A stretch of DNA of 64,000 bases from Anaerocolumna sp. AGMB13025. GTDB taxonomy: Bacteria; Bacillota; Clostridia; Lachnospirales; Lachnospiraceae. The notes below the pieces were generated by a model that ran no database searches, was not told the DNA's origin, and saw nothing but the letters and a program-made list of their open reading frames with translations. Position 1 is the first letter of the stretch, and each line of letters starts with the position of its first letter. Shown here one piece after another: positions 18,060 through 26,729 of the stretch. The stretch is taken from NCBI RefSeq assembly GCF_029689925.1, contig NZ_CP121445.1, forward strand, positions 1,791,001 to 1,855,000, given 5' to 3'. A program made the translations under genes and the position numbers.

Positions 18060-18278
18060 ATGGCAGATATAAAATATGATATTGTAAAAGAGATAGGAGT
18101 GCTTTCCGAAAATGCGAAGGGCTGGAGAAAAGAAATTAATCTAATCAGTTGGAATGGAGCAGAGCCCAAATATGATATTCGTGATTGGGCACCAGAACAC
18201 GAGAAGATGGGAAAAGGGACTACTTTGACGAAAGAAGAAGTTGTTATGCTTAAAAAAATTTTGGATAGTATCGAATAG
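18060..18278 (+). CDS. YdbC/PC4-like single-stranded DNA-binding protein
   Basis: A 72-residue protein matching the bacterial PC4-like YdbC family (YDIVKEIGVLSE...GWRKEINLISWN...YDIRDWAPEHEKMGKGTTL). Structures of this family show a dimer with a transcriptional-coactivator p15 fold that binds single-stranded DNA. Good ribosome site (GAAAGGAAA) and a terminator about 80 nt downstream; monocistronic. Cellular role not established. Confidence 0.88.
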   Translation: MADIKYDIVKEIGVLSENAKGWRKEINLISWNGAEPKYDIRDWAPEHEKMGKGTTLTKEEVVMLKKILDSIE

Positions 18279-18360
18279 TTCTGAAATTAATTGTCAATAA
18301 GGTAAAGTTTGAGATGATATTATAGCAGGTAGTTAATACTTAATATAATCAGTGGATATA

Positions 18361-18400
18361 CAAAAAAGTCCGATTCATAGTAATCGGACTTTTTTGTATT
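18361..18400. terminator. Terminator after the PC4-like gene
   Basis: AAAAAAGTCCGATT / AATCGGACTTTTTT around a 6-nt loop, symmetrical and so possibly bidirectional. Confidence 0.85.
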
Positions 18401-18654
18401 GGTTACAGCAGTATAATATAACTAATTTTATATTATATGAAATAAAATTTAGTCAGTCTCATGATAAAGATGATAGATTTCTATGACATGATAAATTTTG
18501 TGCCATAAGCGACAACTAAATATTTGTAAGTATAATGCACTTCGATCCATTTGTTCAAATAATTTGAATAAATGGATAGACATAATTATACACAAAGTGC
18601 CAATATATGGTATAATAAGTATAAATTTATTTATACAATATCACGGAGGATAGA

Positions 18655-20517
18655 ATGAAAAAGAATAAACCGAGGTTTTGGGACAAAGTCAGATACCAGT
18701 TTGATAATCTGATGTCAAAGGGAACGATTGCATTAGTTGAGGTGTTATTTATTATAACGGCGATTGTGGTAGTAATAGCAGGTGTTTTGGGTGCATTAAC
18801 CAATGGAGATCTTGCAACAGGTCAATCTATCTGGCAAAGTCTCATGCATGCAATTGATGCAGGAACTTTGGCCGGTGATAACACAACAAATGTATGGTAC
18901 GTCTTACTAATGTCACTGGTTACAATTTGCGGAATTTTCATAACAAGTATATTAATCGGTATTATCAGTACGGGTTTTGAATCAAAGCTGAATGATTTAA
19001 GAAAAGGTACTTCAAAAGTAATCGAAACCGGACATACTGTAGTAATCGGATTCAATGACAGTATATATACGATTTTAACCGAGCTGATAGAAGCAGGAGC
19101 TAATCATAAGAAAAACTGTATTGTAGTACTGGGTGACGAAGAAAAAGAAATTATGGAGGAAAGAATTAAAGGCAATATAAAGGATTTTAAAACCACAAGA
19201 GTGATATGTAAATCAGGAAGAGTAACAGAGCCCTATCTATTGGAAAGGGCAGCGCTTGAGAACAGCAAATCAATTATTATCAATGAAGAAGACGACTTTT
19301 CGGTTATCAAGGTTATATTAGCATCACTAAACTACTTAAAGTCAAAGAATGCATTTGATAATGACCTTCATATTACATCTATCATACATGATAAAGCTAA
19401 CCTGGGAGCGGCTAAAATTGCAGGAGAAGGTAAGGCAGAGATATTATTCTTTGAGGATGCGATATCAAGAATTATTGCCCATACCTGTAGGCAGCCTGGT
19501 TTGTCCATGGTACTTACCGAGTTTTTTGATTTTGGTGGAGATGAATTTTATTTTGAAAATTTTCCGGAACTGGAGGGCAAAACCTTTGGAGAGGTGCTGA
19601 ATCTGTTTGAAATATCAACTGTAATCGGATTGCAGAAGGATGGGCTTGTTATGATGAATCCCCCCATGGATACAAAAATAAGTTCGAAGGATTACATCAT
19701 TCACCTTGCAGAGGATGATGGCACTTCAAAGCCAAATTCCCAGATAGTAAAACTGGATTTATCTGTCAAGACGGAAGCAAACAACGGAGTAACAGAGAGC
19801 AAGAGACCACTTCTCATACTCGGATATAATAATTTTATGCCGGATATTTTAGCAGAATTAGATAATTATACTGAACCGGGAACTGAGATAACGGTAGCTA
19901 ACACAGAATTTCCAGATGATATAGAGAGCAATAGATATCAGAATATATCAGTAGTATTAAAGCAATGCGATATTTATAAACGCAGTGAATTAGAGGAGCT
20001 GATTAAGGAATCAGCGGAGGATATCTTGCTGTTGAGCGATATGCAGAGCGATATGGAAAGTGCGGATGCTAAAACACTTTTATTACTGATACAGCTTAGA
20101 GATATTGAAAGTAAGTGGAAAAGAGAATTTAATATTACCAGTGAAATGTGTTCCGTAAGCAACCAGAAGCTTGCCAAGGTTGCTAATGTGAATGATTTTG
20201 TCGTTGGAAGTACAATTACAAACCTGATTATAACGCAAGTCGCGGAGAACAGAAAACTGGCGCTTCTTTTTGAAGATCTATTGGATGCGGATGGTTCGGA
20301 ATTATATATGAAGAAAGCATCACGTTATGTTAAGACCGGTGTGGAAACAGACTTTTATACAATTACAGAAATAGCGAAGGAGAGAGGCGAAATTGCTGTC
20401 GGCTATAAGAAAGTGGCAGAGGATGGTATTCGCGTTGTAACAAATCCTAAGAAATCAGAAAGAATCTCCTTCCAGGAGGAGGATTATCTGATCGTAATAG
20501 CGGAAGATAATAATTAA
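18655..20517 (+). CDS. CASTOR/POLLUX-like ion channel with RCK-type NAD-binding domains
   Basis: A 620-residue membrane protein. Two membrane helices near the N-terminus (about 24-48 and 82-106) flank a pore-like segment containing HAIDAGTLAGD, followed by RCK-type Rossmann regions (HTVVIGFNDSIYTILTELIEAG and LLILGYNNFMPDILAELDNY) and a final TrkA_C-like domain. This is the layout of plant CASTOR/POLLUX channels and their bacterial relatives, which conduct cations, often gated by Ca2+. Strong ribosome site (ACGGAGG). No partner subunit is adjacent. Ion selectivity cannot be read from the sequence. Confidence 0.85.
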   Translation: MKKNKPRFWDKVRYQFDNLMSKGTIALVEVLFIITAIVVVIAGVLGALTNGDLATGQSIWQSLMHAIDAGTLAGDNTTNVWYVLLMSLVTICGIFITSILIGIISTGFESKLNDLRKGTSKVIETGHTVVIGFNDSIYTILTELIEAGANHKKNCIVVLGDEEKEIMEERIKGNIKDFKTTRVICKSGRVTEPYLLERAALENSKSIIINEEDDFSVIKVILASLNYLKSKNAFDNDLHITSIIHDKANLGAAKIAGEGKAEILFFEDAISRIIAHTCRQPGLSMVLTEFFDFGGDEFYFENFPELEGKTFGEVLNLFEISTVIGLQKDGLVMMNPPMDTKISSKDYIIHLAEDDGTSKPNSQIVKLDLSVKTEANNGVTESKRPLLILGYNNFMPDILAELDNYTEPGTEITVANTEFPDDIESNRYQNISVVLKQCDIYKRSELEELIKESAEDILLLSDMQSDMESADAKTLLLLIQLRDIESKWKREFNITSEMCSVSNQKLAKVANVNDFVVGSTITNLIITQVAENRKLALLFEDLLDADGSELYMKKASRYVKTGVETDFYTITEIAKERGEIAVGYKKVAEDGIRVVTNPKKSERISFQEEDYLIVIAEDNN

Positions 20518-21008
20518 AAGATCATATCTGATTATAAGGAGCAACCTTCACCTTTCAAAAACTTCTGTGGATGGCTGCCGCTCCTTGTCGGTTGGTATTC
20601 GAATGATCGGATTGGATTTCTACTTCTGGCATAGGTTCCGTATACCCTCAAAAGGAACTGTTTATGTTGTTGCATCGTCGGTAGTACCTCTGTTAAATTA
20701 AAAGTAGTAGTGAAATAAAGCTGTATTTTAAGATTAGAAAATTAAGTGAATAAAGAAGAACGATGGAATTAATACCGTCGTATCAGCCAGCCTCCCAGTT
20801 AGCGTGCTATATTTAAGTGCTTCAATTGGGGGGCTTTTATATTTGTTACTATGCAGGGAAAAGAACTATATGCAGAACAATGTATAGTCTGTAGTTTAGA
20901 AAATATGATGGCTATTAACTTATTTCTTGTGTGTTATAGTGTAGAGTAAATTGAAACAGGAAATTTGAAAATAATTGTAATATTCGTTGTGAAATGATAA
21001 AATGAATG
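20518..21008. other. Intergenic region with one terminator-like hairpin
   Basis: About 490 bp. A terminator-like hairpin (AGCCTCCCAGTT / AATTGGGGGGCT, about 20790-20838, followed by TTTTATATTT) lies roughly 270 nt after the channel gene, so the transcript either has a long tail or a small RNA lies in between. No coding sequence was recognised. Confidence 0.45.
20790..20843 (+). terminator. Terminator-like hairpin downstream of the channel gene
   Basis: AGCCTCCCAGTT pairs with AATTGGGGGGCT (G-U pairs allowed) and is followed by a T-rich tract. Confidence 0.6.
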
Positions 21009-21011
21009 TAA

Positions 21012-21182
21012 AATAAAGGAGCAAAATCGATTTGTGCTTATTATAACAAGCCGAAGTCTGAGGATGTAAACTGTTACAGTGTCCAATTGAAAAGCAATTA
21101 AGGAGGCACTGGAGCATACTGGGATAATGTAAAGAAATCTATCATTGATGAAAAGGATATAACAATTAATGGCATACAGTAA
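21012..21182 (+). pseudogene. Short broken reading frame
   Basis: A protein-like frame (ICAYYNKPKSEDVNCYSVQL) follows an AAAGGAG site but lacks ATG/GTG/TTG. It hits TAA at 21099-21101 and continues in the same frame (GGTGAYWDNVKKSIIDEKDI) to a second stop at 21180. It looks like one small gene that lost its start and gained a stop. Family not recognised. Confidence 0.4.
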
Positions 21183-21369
21183 GGAATTATGGCTTGAAGC
21201 CAAGAGAAGATGCAAGCTTAATGATGAAGAAATTCAAATGGCAAAAGAAATGGGACTCAATCCTAAGAGCTTATTAAAAAATATACCAAATAAAAATGAA
21301 CAGTGGAAAGCCCCTGTGAAAATATGGATTAGGGAAATGTATGAAGATAGATTTGGCAGAGCAGGTTAA
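21169..21369 (+). CDS. Small conserved protein, first gene of the SEC-C operon
   Basis: A 66-residue basic helical protein (LWLEAKRRCKLNDEEIQMAKEMGLNPKSL...WKAPVKIWIREMYEDRFG). It resembles a small unnamed family seen next to SEC-C proteins in Firmicutes; no known function. The ribosome site is weak (AAAAGGAT, about 10 nt upstream). Its 3' end overlaps the next small frame by 29 nt. Confidence 0.65.
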   Translation: MAYSKELWLEAKRRCKLNDEEIQMAKEMGLNPKSLLKNIPNKNEQWKAPVKIWIREMYEDRFGRAG

Positions 21370-21427
21370 ATCAGATAACAAAAGTTTAAAGCCTAAAAAG
21401 AAAGTAGAAGAGTTACCATTTGATTAG
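21341..21427 (+). CDS. Overlapping 28-residue micro-gene
   Basis: Starts inside the previous gene at ATG 21341 (+1 frame) and reads MKIDLAEQVKSDNKSLKPKK then KVEELPFD. The lysine-rich stretch and ELPFD end look like the C-terminal tail of the preceding protein family. Either this is a separate coupled micro-gene or the two frames were once one gene joined by a frameshift. Confidence 0.4.
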   Translation: MKIDLAEQVKSDNKSLKPKKKVEELPFD

Positions 21428-21456
21428 GAGTTTGTAATAGATGAAAGGGGATTTCA

Positions 21457-21876
21457 ATGAACTACGAAGAGTATGATATGCAGTGCAAGCAGCAACAAGA
21501 AAAAAATAATAGATATCTTGAAATATTTGAAAGAGATTTGATGGAATCCGGTTTTACTCACAAAACAATAAGTAATCATGTTGATAATGTAGAGTTTTAC
21601 ATTAACGATTATCTTCCAAGAGAAGCTCCTCTCGAGATGCAGGAAGGCTGTGGTAGTAAGATTGATATGTTTTTAGGCTACTTTTTCATACATAAGTGTA
21701 TGTGGTCTACTCCAGGAACAATAAAGACAACGGCAGCAAGTATCAAAAAATTCTACAAGTGTATGAATAAACATAGATACGTATCGAAAGAAGATTATAA
21801 TTATCTCTGTTCTATAATCAAAGATAATATGAAAGTATGGCAGGATGATTGTGCCGCATTTAATAATTTTGACTAA
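21457..21876 (+). CDS. Integrase N-terminal-domain-like protein
   Basis: A 139-residue protein resembling the SAM-like N-terminal core-binding domain of tyrosine recombinases (RYLEIFERDLMESGFTHKTI then SNHVDNVEFYINDYL; SIKKFYKCMNKHRYVSKEDY) but with no catalytic domain after it. Similar stand-alone proteins occur beside SEC-C proteins. It might bind DNA or a partner protein; not a recombinase by itself. AAAGGGGATTTCA is a moderate ribosome site. Part of the run of genes ending with the SEC-C protein at 23979. Confidence 0.75.
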   Translation: MNYEEYDMQCKQQQEKNNRYLEIFERDLMESGFTHKTISNHVDNVEFYINDYLPREAPLEMQEGCGSKIDMFLGYFFIHKCMWSTPGTIKTTAASIKKFYKCMNKHRYVSKEDYNYLCSIIKDNMKVWQDDCAAFNNFD

Positions 21877-21905
21877 TAAACTTACCGTCAGAGGAGATGT
21901 TTATA

Positions 21906-22358
21906 ATGGAAAAAGTAACTGTTAGTATTGAATATATAGCTGATGCTATGGAAGCGATAATGGATGGTTGGGAACAATATTTGAATATGGAAACCGGAGA
22001 AATCGTATCTTTATCAGATGGAACCTGGATCGAAAGGGATGACGAAGCTGAGGCTTTGGCTGAAGAAATTGATACGACAGATAAATATGTACGGCTTCCG
22101 AATCAGTATGATATTCATGAATATGAGATCATGGAGGAGTTTGCATATGCTACTCCGAATCCCCAAAATCAGGAAAAGCTCTTACGCGTGCTGCGAGGGC
22201 GTAAACCATATCGAAATTTTAAGGACGAAATTAATCGTTTAGGAATTTCAGAAAGTTACTATGCATGGAGACTGATTACACTTTGTAAAAAGGCAAAAAA
22301 CTGGTGTGAGGAAAATGAAGTTCCATATGAGATAAGAACAGAAGGGCTGGACATATAA
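21906..22358 (+). CDS. UPF0158 family protein
   Basis: A 150-residue acidic protein of the UPF0158 family (IEYIADAMEAIMDGWEQYLNM, TGEIVSLSDG, VRLPNQYDIHEYEIMEEFA, then LRGRKPYRNFKDEI and SYYAWR). Function unknown. The start is ATG 21906, placed by GAGGAG at 21891-21896; an earlier ATG at 21897 abuts that site. Its stop overlaps the start of the next micro-gene as TAATG, a sign of translational coupling. Confidence 0.88.
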   Translation: MEKVTVSIEYIADAMEAIMDGWEQYLNMETGEIVSLSDGTWIERDDEAEALAEEIDTTDKYVRLPNQYDIHEYEIMEEFAYATPNPQNQEKLLRVLRGRKPYRNFKDEINRLGISESYYAWRLITLCKKAKNWCEENEVPYEIRTEGLDI

Positions 22359-22474
22359 TGGTTACAAAACTTGGAAGTGTTCTTGATGCATTCGCTGGTT
22401 TTTGGTGGGGGATGGAGGATGGAATTTCTGATGAAAATTTTTCGATTCCATGGATAGGAGAAGGAGAAGAATGA
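22358..22474 (+). CDS. Translationally coupled 38-residue small protein
   Basis: MVTKLGSVLDAFAGFWWGME then DGISDENFSIPWIGEGEE. Its ATG overlaps the UPF0158 stop (TAATG) and its TGA overlaps the next ATG (ATGA, 22471-22474). This double overlap, plus a GGAGAAGGAGAAG ribosome site for the next gene inside its 3' end, argues that it is really translated. Acidic with an aromatic core (FWWGMEDG); no known family. Confidence 0.6.
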   Translation: MVTKLGSVLDAFAGFWWGMEDGISDENFSIPWIGEGEE

Positions 22475-23979
22475 GGGAAAGCAGAGATCAAATTGCAAAT
22501 CATATAAAACAATACAAACCGCAGCACGTGACATTATTATATGAGCTGATGGTTAGGATTCTTTTAGGAAATAATGATTTCCGTTTAGTAGAAAAAGCAG
22601 ATAGGGATGATCTGTTTCCTGTAATAGAGAAAGAAACCGGTAAAACAATAGATTACCAATTAGATACCATAATAGGAAAAGAAGCTCTAAAAACATTTAA
22701 AAAGATAGAAGAACTGGAATTTTCAGAGACGAAGCTAAAGAAAGCACAGCGAGTAGAATTGATGGCGGATGTCCTGGGAGATGATACCCTTTTTGAAGGA
22801 TTTTGTTTGACTTTTTATGAAACAGATGAAGCACTGTTGGGTTTATGTGAAAATTTTGGTTGTCCGGAACGATATAACGAATTAGCAAAAAATGAAGTGT
22901 ATCAAAAGAGAAAAAAGTACATGCGTTTAGTAGCTGATTATGCAATGGCAGCTGTAAACCTTTACGGCGTTATACATGTTGCAGAACTGCAGACTCTAAT
23001 ACTTGAATATGAGAATAAATTTGATGATAAAGGATATAACCATGTTGATGGGAACTATAAAAATACGGTGATGTTTACCCCTGAATTTATGTGTACATGT
23101 ACGTTGCATCAATTGATTGGAGATGCAGTTCCGGTCGTATGTACAACTATGGATGGTCTTTTGCTTCATAGTAGCTTTGTGGATGCGTATCAGAATGAAC
23201 AGGAAAAAATGTTGCAGTTCTTTAGTAAAATGAAAAGAGAAGTGACGGAAAAAGATCTTGAACGTTTTTATAAATCCGTGGGTGCGTCTTCATTTCGTAT
23301 TCTATATGAAGATGCAGGTTTAAAGCAGATGTATCATCCGTCTAAAAGAGAGTTTCTGCGATATACGGATGATAATTATTATGAAATATCCAATGCAGAA
23401 AAACAAATGCGAAAGTATGTTGAGAAAAAGTTTCTGCCTAACTTTGAAAATGTTGCTCAAAAGGCCGGAGTAACCGTGAACGAATGTATGGATGATTTTA
23501 TGAATGAACTTCATGATCAGGCGACTGACATGGGAAAGTCCGGAGAAGAGAGAGATCCACACGAATATGCACAGTTTATATTTGAATCCATGCAAGGGTA
23601 TGGCATTGATTTTGAAGATACCGATCAAGTAAATGAATTTCTCGGGTATGCAATGAAGATTATGAATTCTGTTAGATTGTGGTGCAATCATGGGTGTACC
23701 CCGGATGAAGCGATGCGTCAGACAACATTGTATTCTGACTCAACTACAATAGTTCCAGGAAGTTCAAAAGCAGCTGGAATGCTGGTCGAAGGACGAGAAC
23801 AGTTAGGTCAGATGGGGATAAAGATCGATCTGGATGCAACAGCCACCGATATCTCATCTTTTTCTTTTGAAAACGGAATGAATGGAACGATGACGAAGAA
23901 TACGAAAAAAGTCTACCCAAATGATCCCTGTCCTTGCGGCAGCGGAAAGAAATTTAAGAAGTGTTGTGGTAAGTTATAA
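22471..23979 (+). CDS. SEC-C motif protein
   Basis: A 502-residue soluble, mainly helical protein ending in a SEC-C zinc motif (NDPCPCGSGKKFKKCC), the Cys-rich module also found at the SecA C-terminus, where it binds zinc and helps recruit partners. The rest matches no domain I can name. The start is ATG 22471 in an ATGA overlap with the preceding micro-gene, with GGAGAAGGAG upstream. Together with UPF0158 and the integrase-N-like protein it forms a compact accessory operon of unknown function. Confidence 0.8.
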   Translation: MRESRDQIANHIKQYKPQHVTLLYELMVRILLGNNDFRLVEKADRDDLFPVIEKETGKTIDYQLDTIIGKEALKTFKKIEELEFSETKLKKAQRVELMADVLGDDTLFEGFCLTFYETDEALLGLCENFGCPERYNELAKNEVYQKRKKYMRLVADYAMAAVNLYGVIHVAELQTLILEYENKFDDKGYNHVDGNYKNTVMFTPEFMCTCTLHQLIGDAVPVVCTTMDGLLLHSSFVDAYQNEQEKMLQFFSKMKREVTEKDLERFYKSVGASSFRILYEDAGLKQMYHPSKREFLRYTDDNYYEISNAEKQMRKYVEKKFLPNFENVAQKAGVTVNECMDDFMNELHDQATDMGKSGEERDPHEYAQFIFESMQGYGIDFEDTDQVNEFLGYAMKIMNSVRLWCNHGCTPDEAMRQTTLYSDSTTIVPGSSKAAGMLVEGREQLGQMGIKIDLDATATDISSFSFENGMNGTMTKNTKKVYPNDPCPCGSGKKFKKCCGKL

Positions 23980-24152
23980 AGCATTTTTTAATATTGTGAA
24001 AAGTGTTAAGCCCAGGTGACAATCCAGCAATTAGTTTTTTCAACTGTTGGTTGAGATGAACTAAACTTTCATGTTATTGTAGTGTATTGTATTAGTGTTA
24101 TAATGAAACTGTAAAAGAGCTCTTTACTAGTATAACTATAGGAGGTTTTTAA

Positions 24153-24974
24153 GTGGTTTCAATTGGTAAAAAAATCAAATATTTAAGAAAGCTTAAAGGG
24201 ATTACACAAGAAGAATTATCTGATGTTTTGCATATTTCATATCAAGCAATAAGTAAATGGGAGAATGAAGTGGCACAGCCGGATATTTCTATAATACCTG
24301 TGATCGCTAATTATTTTGGAGTGACCATCGATGAATTATTTGGGTTTAAGCTTAACGCGTTGACGAATAAGGAGCGCTTTATACAATTCATGGTAAACAA
24401 TGGGATGCTAAAAATAGTCGTAGATAATGATAGTTCTAGTAAGGAGACGAAATTTAGTATTAATACAGAAAAATTTGAGACAAACGATCAGATCTCTAAA
24501 GTCGGAGGATTTTTTGCTGATTTTATCAGGGACAATAACCTTGAATATGATACATTAGTTGGGCTGGCTTACCACGGAATAGCATTTTCTTCTGCTGCAA
24601 GCATTGCGTTGTATGAAAAATACGGAATGACGGTAAATTACTGTCATGACAGGCTTGTTCCTGATAGCAGGGGGCGGATAATATGCGGTCATACCTTAAG
24701 TGATAAAGAAAAGGTTATATTCATAGATGACTTGATCTTTTCAGGTAGTAATTTAATTGAGAGGATAGAAAGATTGAGAAAATTGGCTGACATAGAAGTT
24801 ACCGCTGTTATAGTTATTGCAGATTTTATGTCAACAAGAGAGGGTGATTTAATGACCGGTGCTCAAAGAATAGAGGAAAAGTATGGAACCAAAGTATATT
24901 CTATCATAACGAAAGATGACATCACCAGAGCAATACGAGATGACATTATAGCAGGTGGGGAATACTTAATGTAA
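24153..24974 (+). CDS. XRE helix-turn-helix fused to a phosphoribosyltransferase-like domain
   Basis: A 273-residue two-domain protein. Residues 1-65 are a Cro/CI-type HTH (LRKLKGITQEELSDVLHISY, QAISKWENEVAQPD). Residues about 100-270 match orotate-phosphoribosyltransferase-type enzymes, with the PRPP-binding loop VIFIDDLIFSGSNL (two acidic residues, near 192-193) replacing the usual TTGxS end by FSGSN, and YHGIAFSSAASIAL. Analogous HTH-PRT fusions (PurR type) use the PRT domain as a PRPP or nucleotide sensor, so a regulator is more likely than an enzyme. GTG start after AGGAGG. The gene for a 425-residue unknown protein follows 24 nt later. Confidence 0.82.
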   Translation: MVSIGKKIKYLRKLKGITQEELSDVLHISYQAISKWENEVAQPDISIIPVIANYFGVTIDELFGFKLNALTNKERFIQFMVNNGMLKIVVDNDSSSKETKFSINTEKFETNDQISKVGGFFADFIRDNNLEYDTLVGLAYHGIAFSSAASIALYEKYGMTVNYCHDRLVPDSRGRIICGHTLSDKEKVIFIDDLIFSGSNLIERIERLRKLADIEVTAVIVIADFMSTREGDLMTGAQRIEEKYGTKVYSIITKDDITRAIRDDIIAGGEYLM

Positions 24975-24998
24975 TGAAAGTGGTAATAGGAGGGAACA

Positions 24999-26276
24999 GT
25001 GTTTCATAATTTCTTTAAGAAATCCAACACCGATATAATTTCAATAAAATCATTTAATACCCATCAGTCAAACTGGGGAGGCAATGGAATTGTTTTCTAT
25101 GTAAAAAACGGGAAAGGTTTATTGTCCGTAAAATATAGCTATCAAGAAAATGAAGCATTAGCCACCTTAGTTTACGGAAACACTCCCTTAATTAAATTCC
25201 AAGGAAATGACCCCTATTTCTGCCCAACCTGTGAAAAGCTTGTAGCGGCTGGATATGGATTGAACATGAGCGATCAGAAAGTAATATCTGAACTAAGGGA
25301 TGTAATAAATCAAAATTTTGTTTCACTTAAAGAGTCCCTTACCAATCTGAAACCTCTTTTAGGACTTCTGCCAACTGGATATTATGCCCTTGTTGATACG
25401 GAATTGTGCCCTACAAATGGGAATGGCGAGTTCTTTTGGAAGCTCAATAATGAACCAACCTATAATAAAGCTTCCTGCCCGGTATACGGCGGAGATGGTC
25501 TATGGAGTGAGGGAATTCCAAATTATATCTTACCCACACAGCCACCAAGCCTTTATAATCCTGAACAGGCTGAGTATTATAGAAAAAATGATGGTTATAG
25601 GGCGATTGCGTATCATTTTGACGGATCCTTGTGTGCTTTGCTGGATGGACATCATAAGGCTGTAGCTGCAGCACTTGATAAGAAAAAGGTAAAATCCCTT
25701 GTTATAGTTCCTGCAAGTTCCGTTCGGGTAGCGAATAAGGAACAGAATATCAAAGGTGGAATATCAATAAACGGCATAGTGTTACAAGAAGACGAACTGC
25801 TTACACCTGTAGCGGATATTATGAAACTATGGAAAATGAATCAATTGAAACAAGATAAAGCAGAAGAGTACCTATCCTTAAAGAATGAAGATTTCGACAA
25901 GAACTATGAATGGCCTCCGGAAATACTGGAAGCAGAAGGAGTCTTTCCGGACGCATTAAGTGCTGCAAGAATAGAGTGGGCAGGAGACATATCGGATGAA
26001 AGGCTGAATCGCATAGTAAATAAGGAAGAGCCTTTATCTAATGAAGATTGCCTTAATATTGCAGCTGCGTTATATTATTCATCAAATCCAAGGTTTAAAG
26101 AAGTGATGTTTTATTTTTGCAAAAACTATGCTTATGTAACTGTTTGGTATGATATCTATGAACTTCTTGCAAAGATTAAAGATGAAGAAGTAGAGAATTT
26201 CTTTGTAGATTATCTTGTACAGGATGATAGGGATCACCCTGCTATAAAGAAGATTATTGACCAATACTTTGCATAA
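24999..26276 (+). CDS. Uncharacterised protein with ParB-like DGHHK motif
   Basis: A 425-residue soluble protein. A CPTC pair near residue 75 could bind metal. Residues about 195-235 read IAYHFDGSLCALLDGHHKAVAAA, resembling the DGHHR motif of ParB/sulfiredoxin-like folds, which bind or hydrolyse nucleotides. The C-terminal half is helical (HEAT-like appearance) with no clear signature. GTG start, AGGAGGG 4 nt upstream, 24 nt after the HTH-PRT gene, so the pair is probably one operon. Function unknown; a nucleotide-linked role with the PRT neighbour is speculative. Confidence 0.7.
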   Translation: MFHNFFKKSNTDIISIKSFNTHQSNWGGNGIVFYVKNGKGLLSVKYSYQENEALATLVYGNTPLIKFQGNDPYFCPTCEKLVAAGYGLNMSDQKVISELRDVINQNFVSLKESLTNLKPLLGLLPTGYYALVDTELCPTNGNGEFFWKLNNEPTYNKASCPVYGGDGLWSEGIPNYILPTQPPSLYNPEQAEYYRKNDGYRAIAYHFDGSLCALLDGHHKAVAAALDKKKVKSLVIVPASSVRVANKEQNIKGGISINGIVLQEDELLTPVADIMKLWKMNQLKQDKAEEYLSLKNEDFDKNYEWPPEILEAEGVFPDALSAARIEWAGDISDERLNRIVNKEEPLSNEDCLNIAAALYYSSNPRFKEVMFYFCKNYAYVTVWYDIYELLAKIKDEEVENFFVDYLVQDDRDHPAIKKIIDQYFA

Positions 26277-26353
26277 TAGTGTGATACCAGCCAAGTGAAG
26301 GGTAAGTAAGAATAAACTTTCTGCTAACAATGATGTCGATTTACAAATAATAG

Positions 26354-26382
26354 TTGACAGTTCCAGGATTTTGTTGTATTTT
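26354..26382 (+). promoter_or_regulatory. Promoter of the ribosomal protection gene
   Basis: TTGACA (26354-26359), 17-nt spacer, TATTTT (26377-26382), about 35 nt before the leader peptide. Confidence 0.75.
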
Positions 26383-26415
26383 TATTACTAGATAGAATAA
26401 AAAGGAGGCTAAAAT

Positions 26416-26499
26416 ATGCGCAAGCTTAATTTAATTGAGAACAGAATAAGTAAGATGCAATCAGCCGACCTTGGTATTCATGTAAGATCTGTTATTTAA
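26416..26499 (+). CDS. Leader peptide of the tet-like gene
   Basis: A 27-residue frame (MRKLNLIENRISKMQSADLG, then IHVRSVI) with a near-perfect AAAGGAGG site 8 nt upstream, placed between the promoter and a terminator hairpin at 26543. This is the arrangement of drug-responsive attenuators: ribosome behaviour on the leader would decide whether the terminator forms. The peptide itself probably has no other role. Confidence 0.7.
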   Translation: MRKLNLIENRISKMQSADLGIHVRSVI

Positions 26500-26542
26500 G
26501 ATAAGCAGACTAACAGATGATTCGAATTTATATTTGAACTTT

Positions 26543-26570
26543 AACCACAGTCGTTGACTGTGGTTTTTTG
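26543..26570 (+). terminator. Intrinsic terminator / attenuator in the tet-like leader
   Basis: AACCACAGTC-gtt-GACTGTGGTT followed by TTTTTG: a 10-bp perfect stem with T-run, 44 nt after the leader peptide and 160 nt before the structural gene. Readthrough would be required for expression. Confidence 0.85.
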
Positions 26571-26729
26571 CGCTTAATTTTAGATAAGAACATGATACCC
26601 ATGTCAGGCAACCCGCCCGTTCTCATAAGGGAAGCTGCTGATTACCTGTATATGAATGATGCGAAAGCAATATATCGCAAATAAAGCCTGAGTAATAAAT
26701 GTTCAGGCCAGGAAAGAATGGGTGATCAT

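Noticed and set aside
20554..20620. Similarity to the 36412-36440 region (ATGGCTRCCGCYCCTTG)
   Set aside because: Only about 17 nt match, flanks differ, and no structure supports a shared element.
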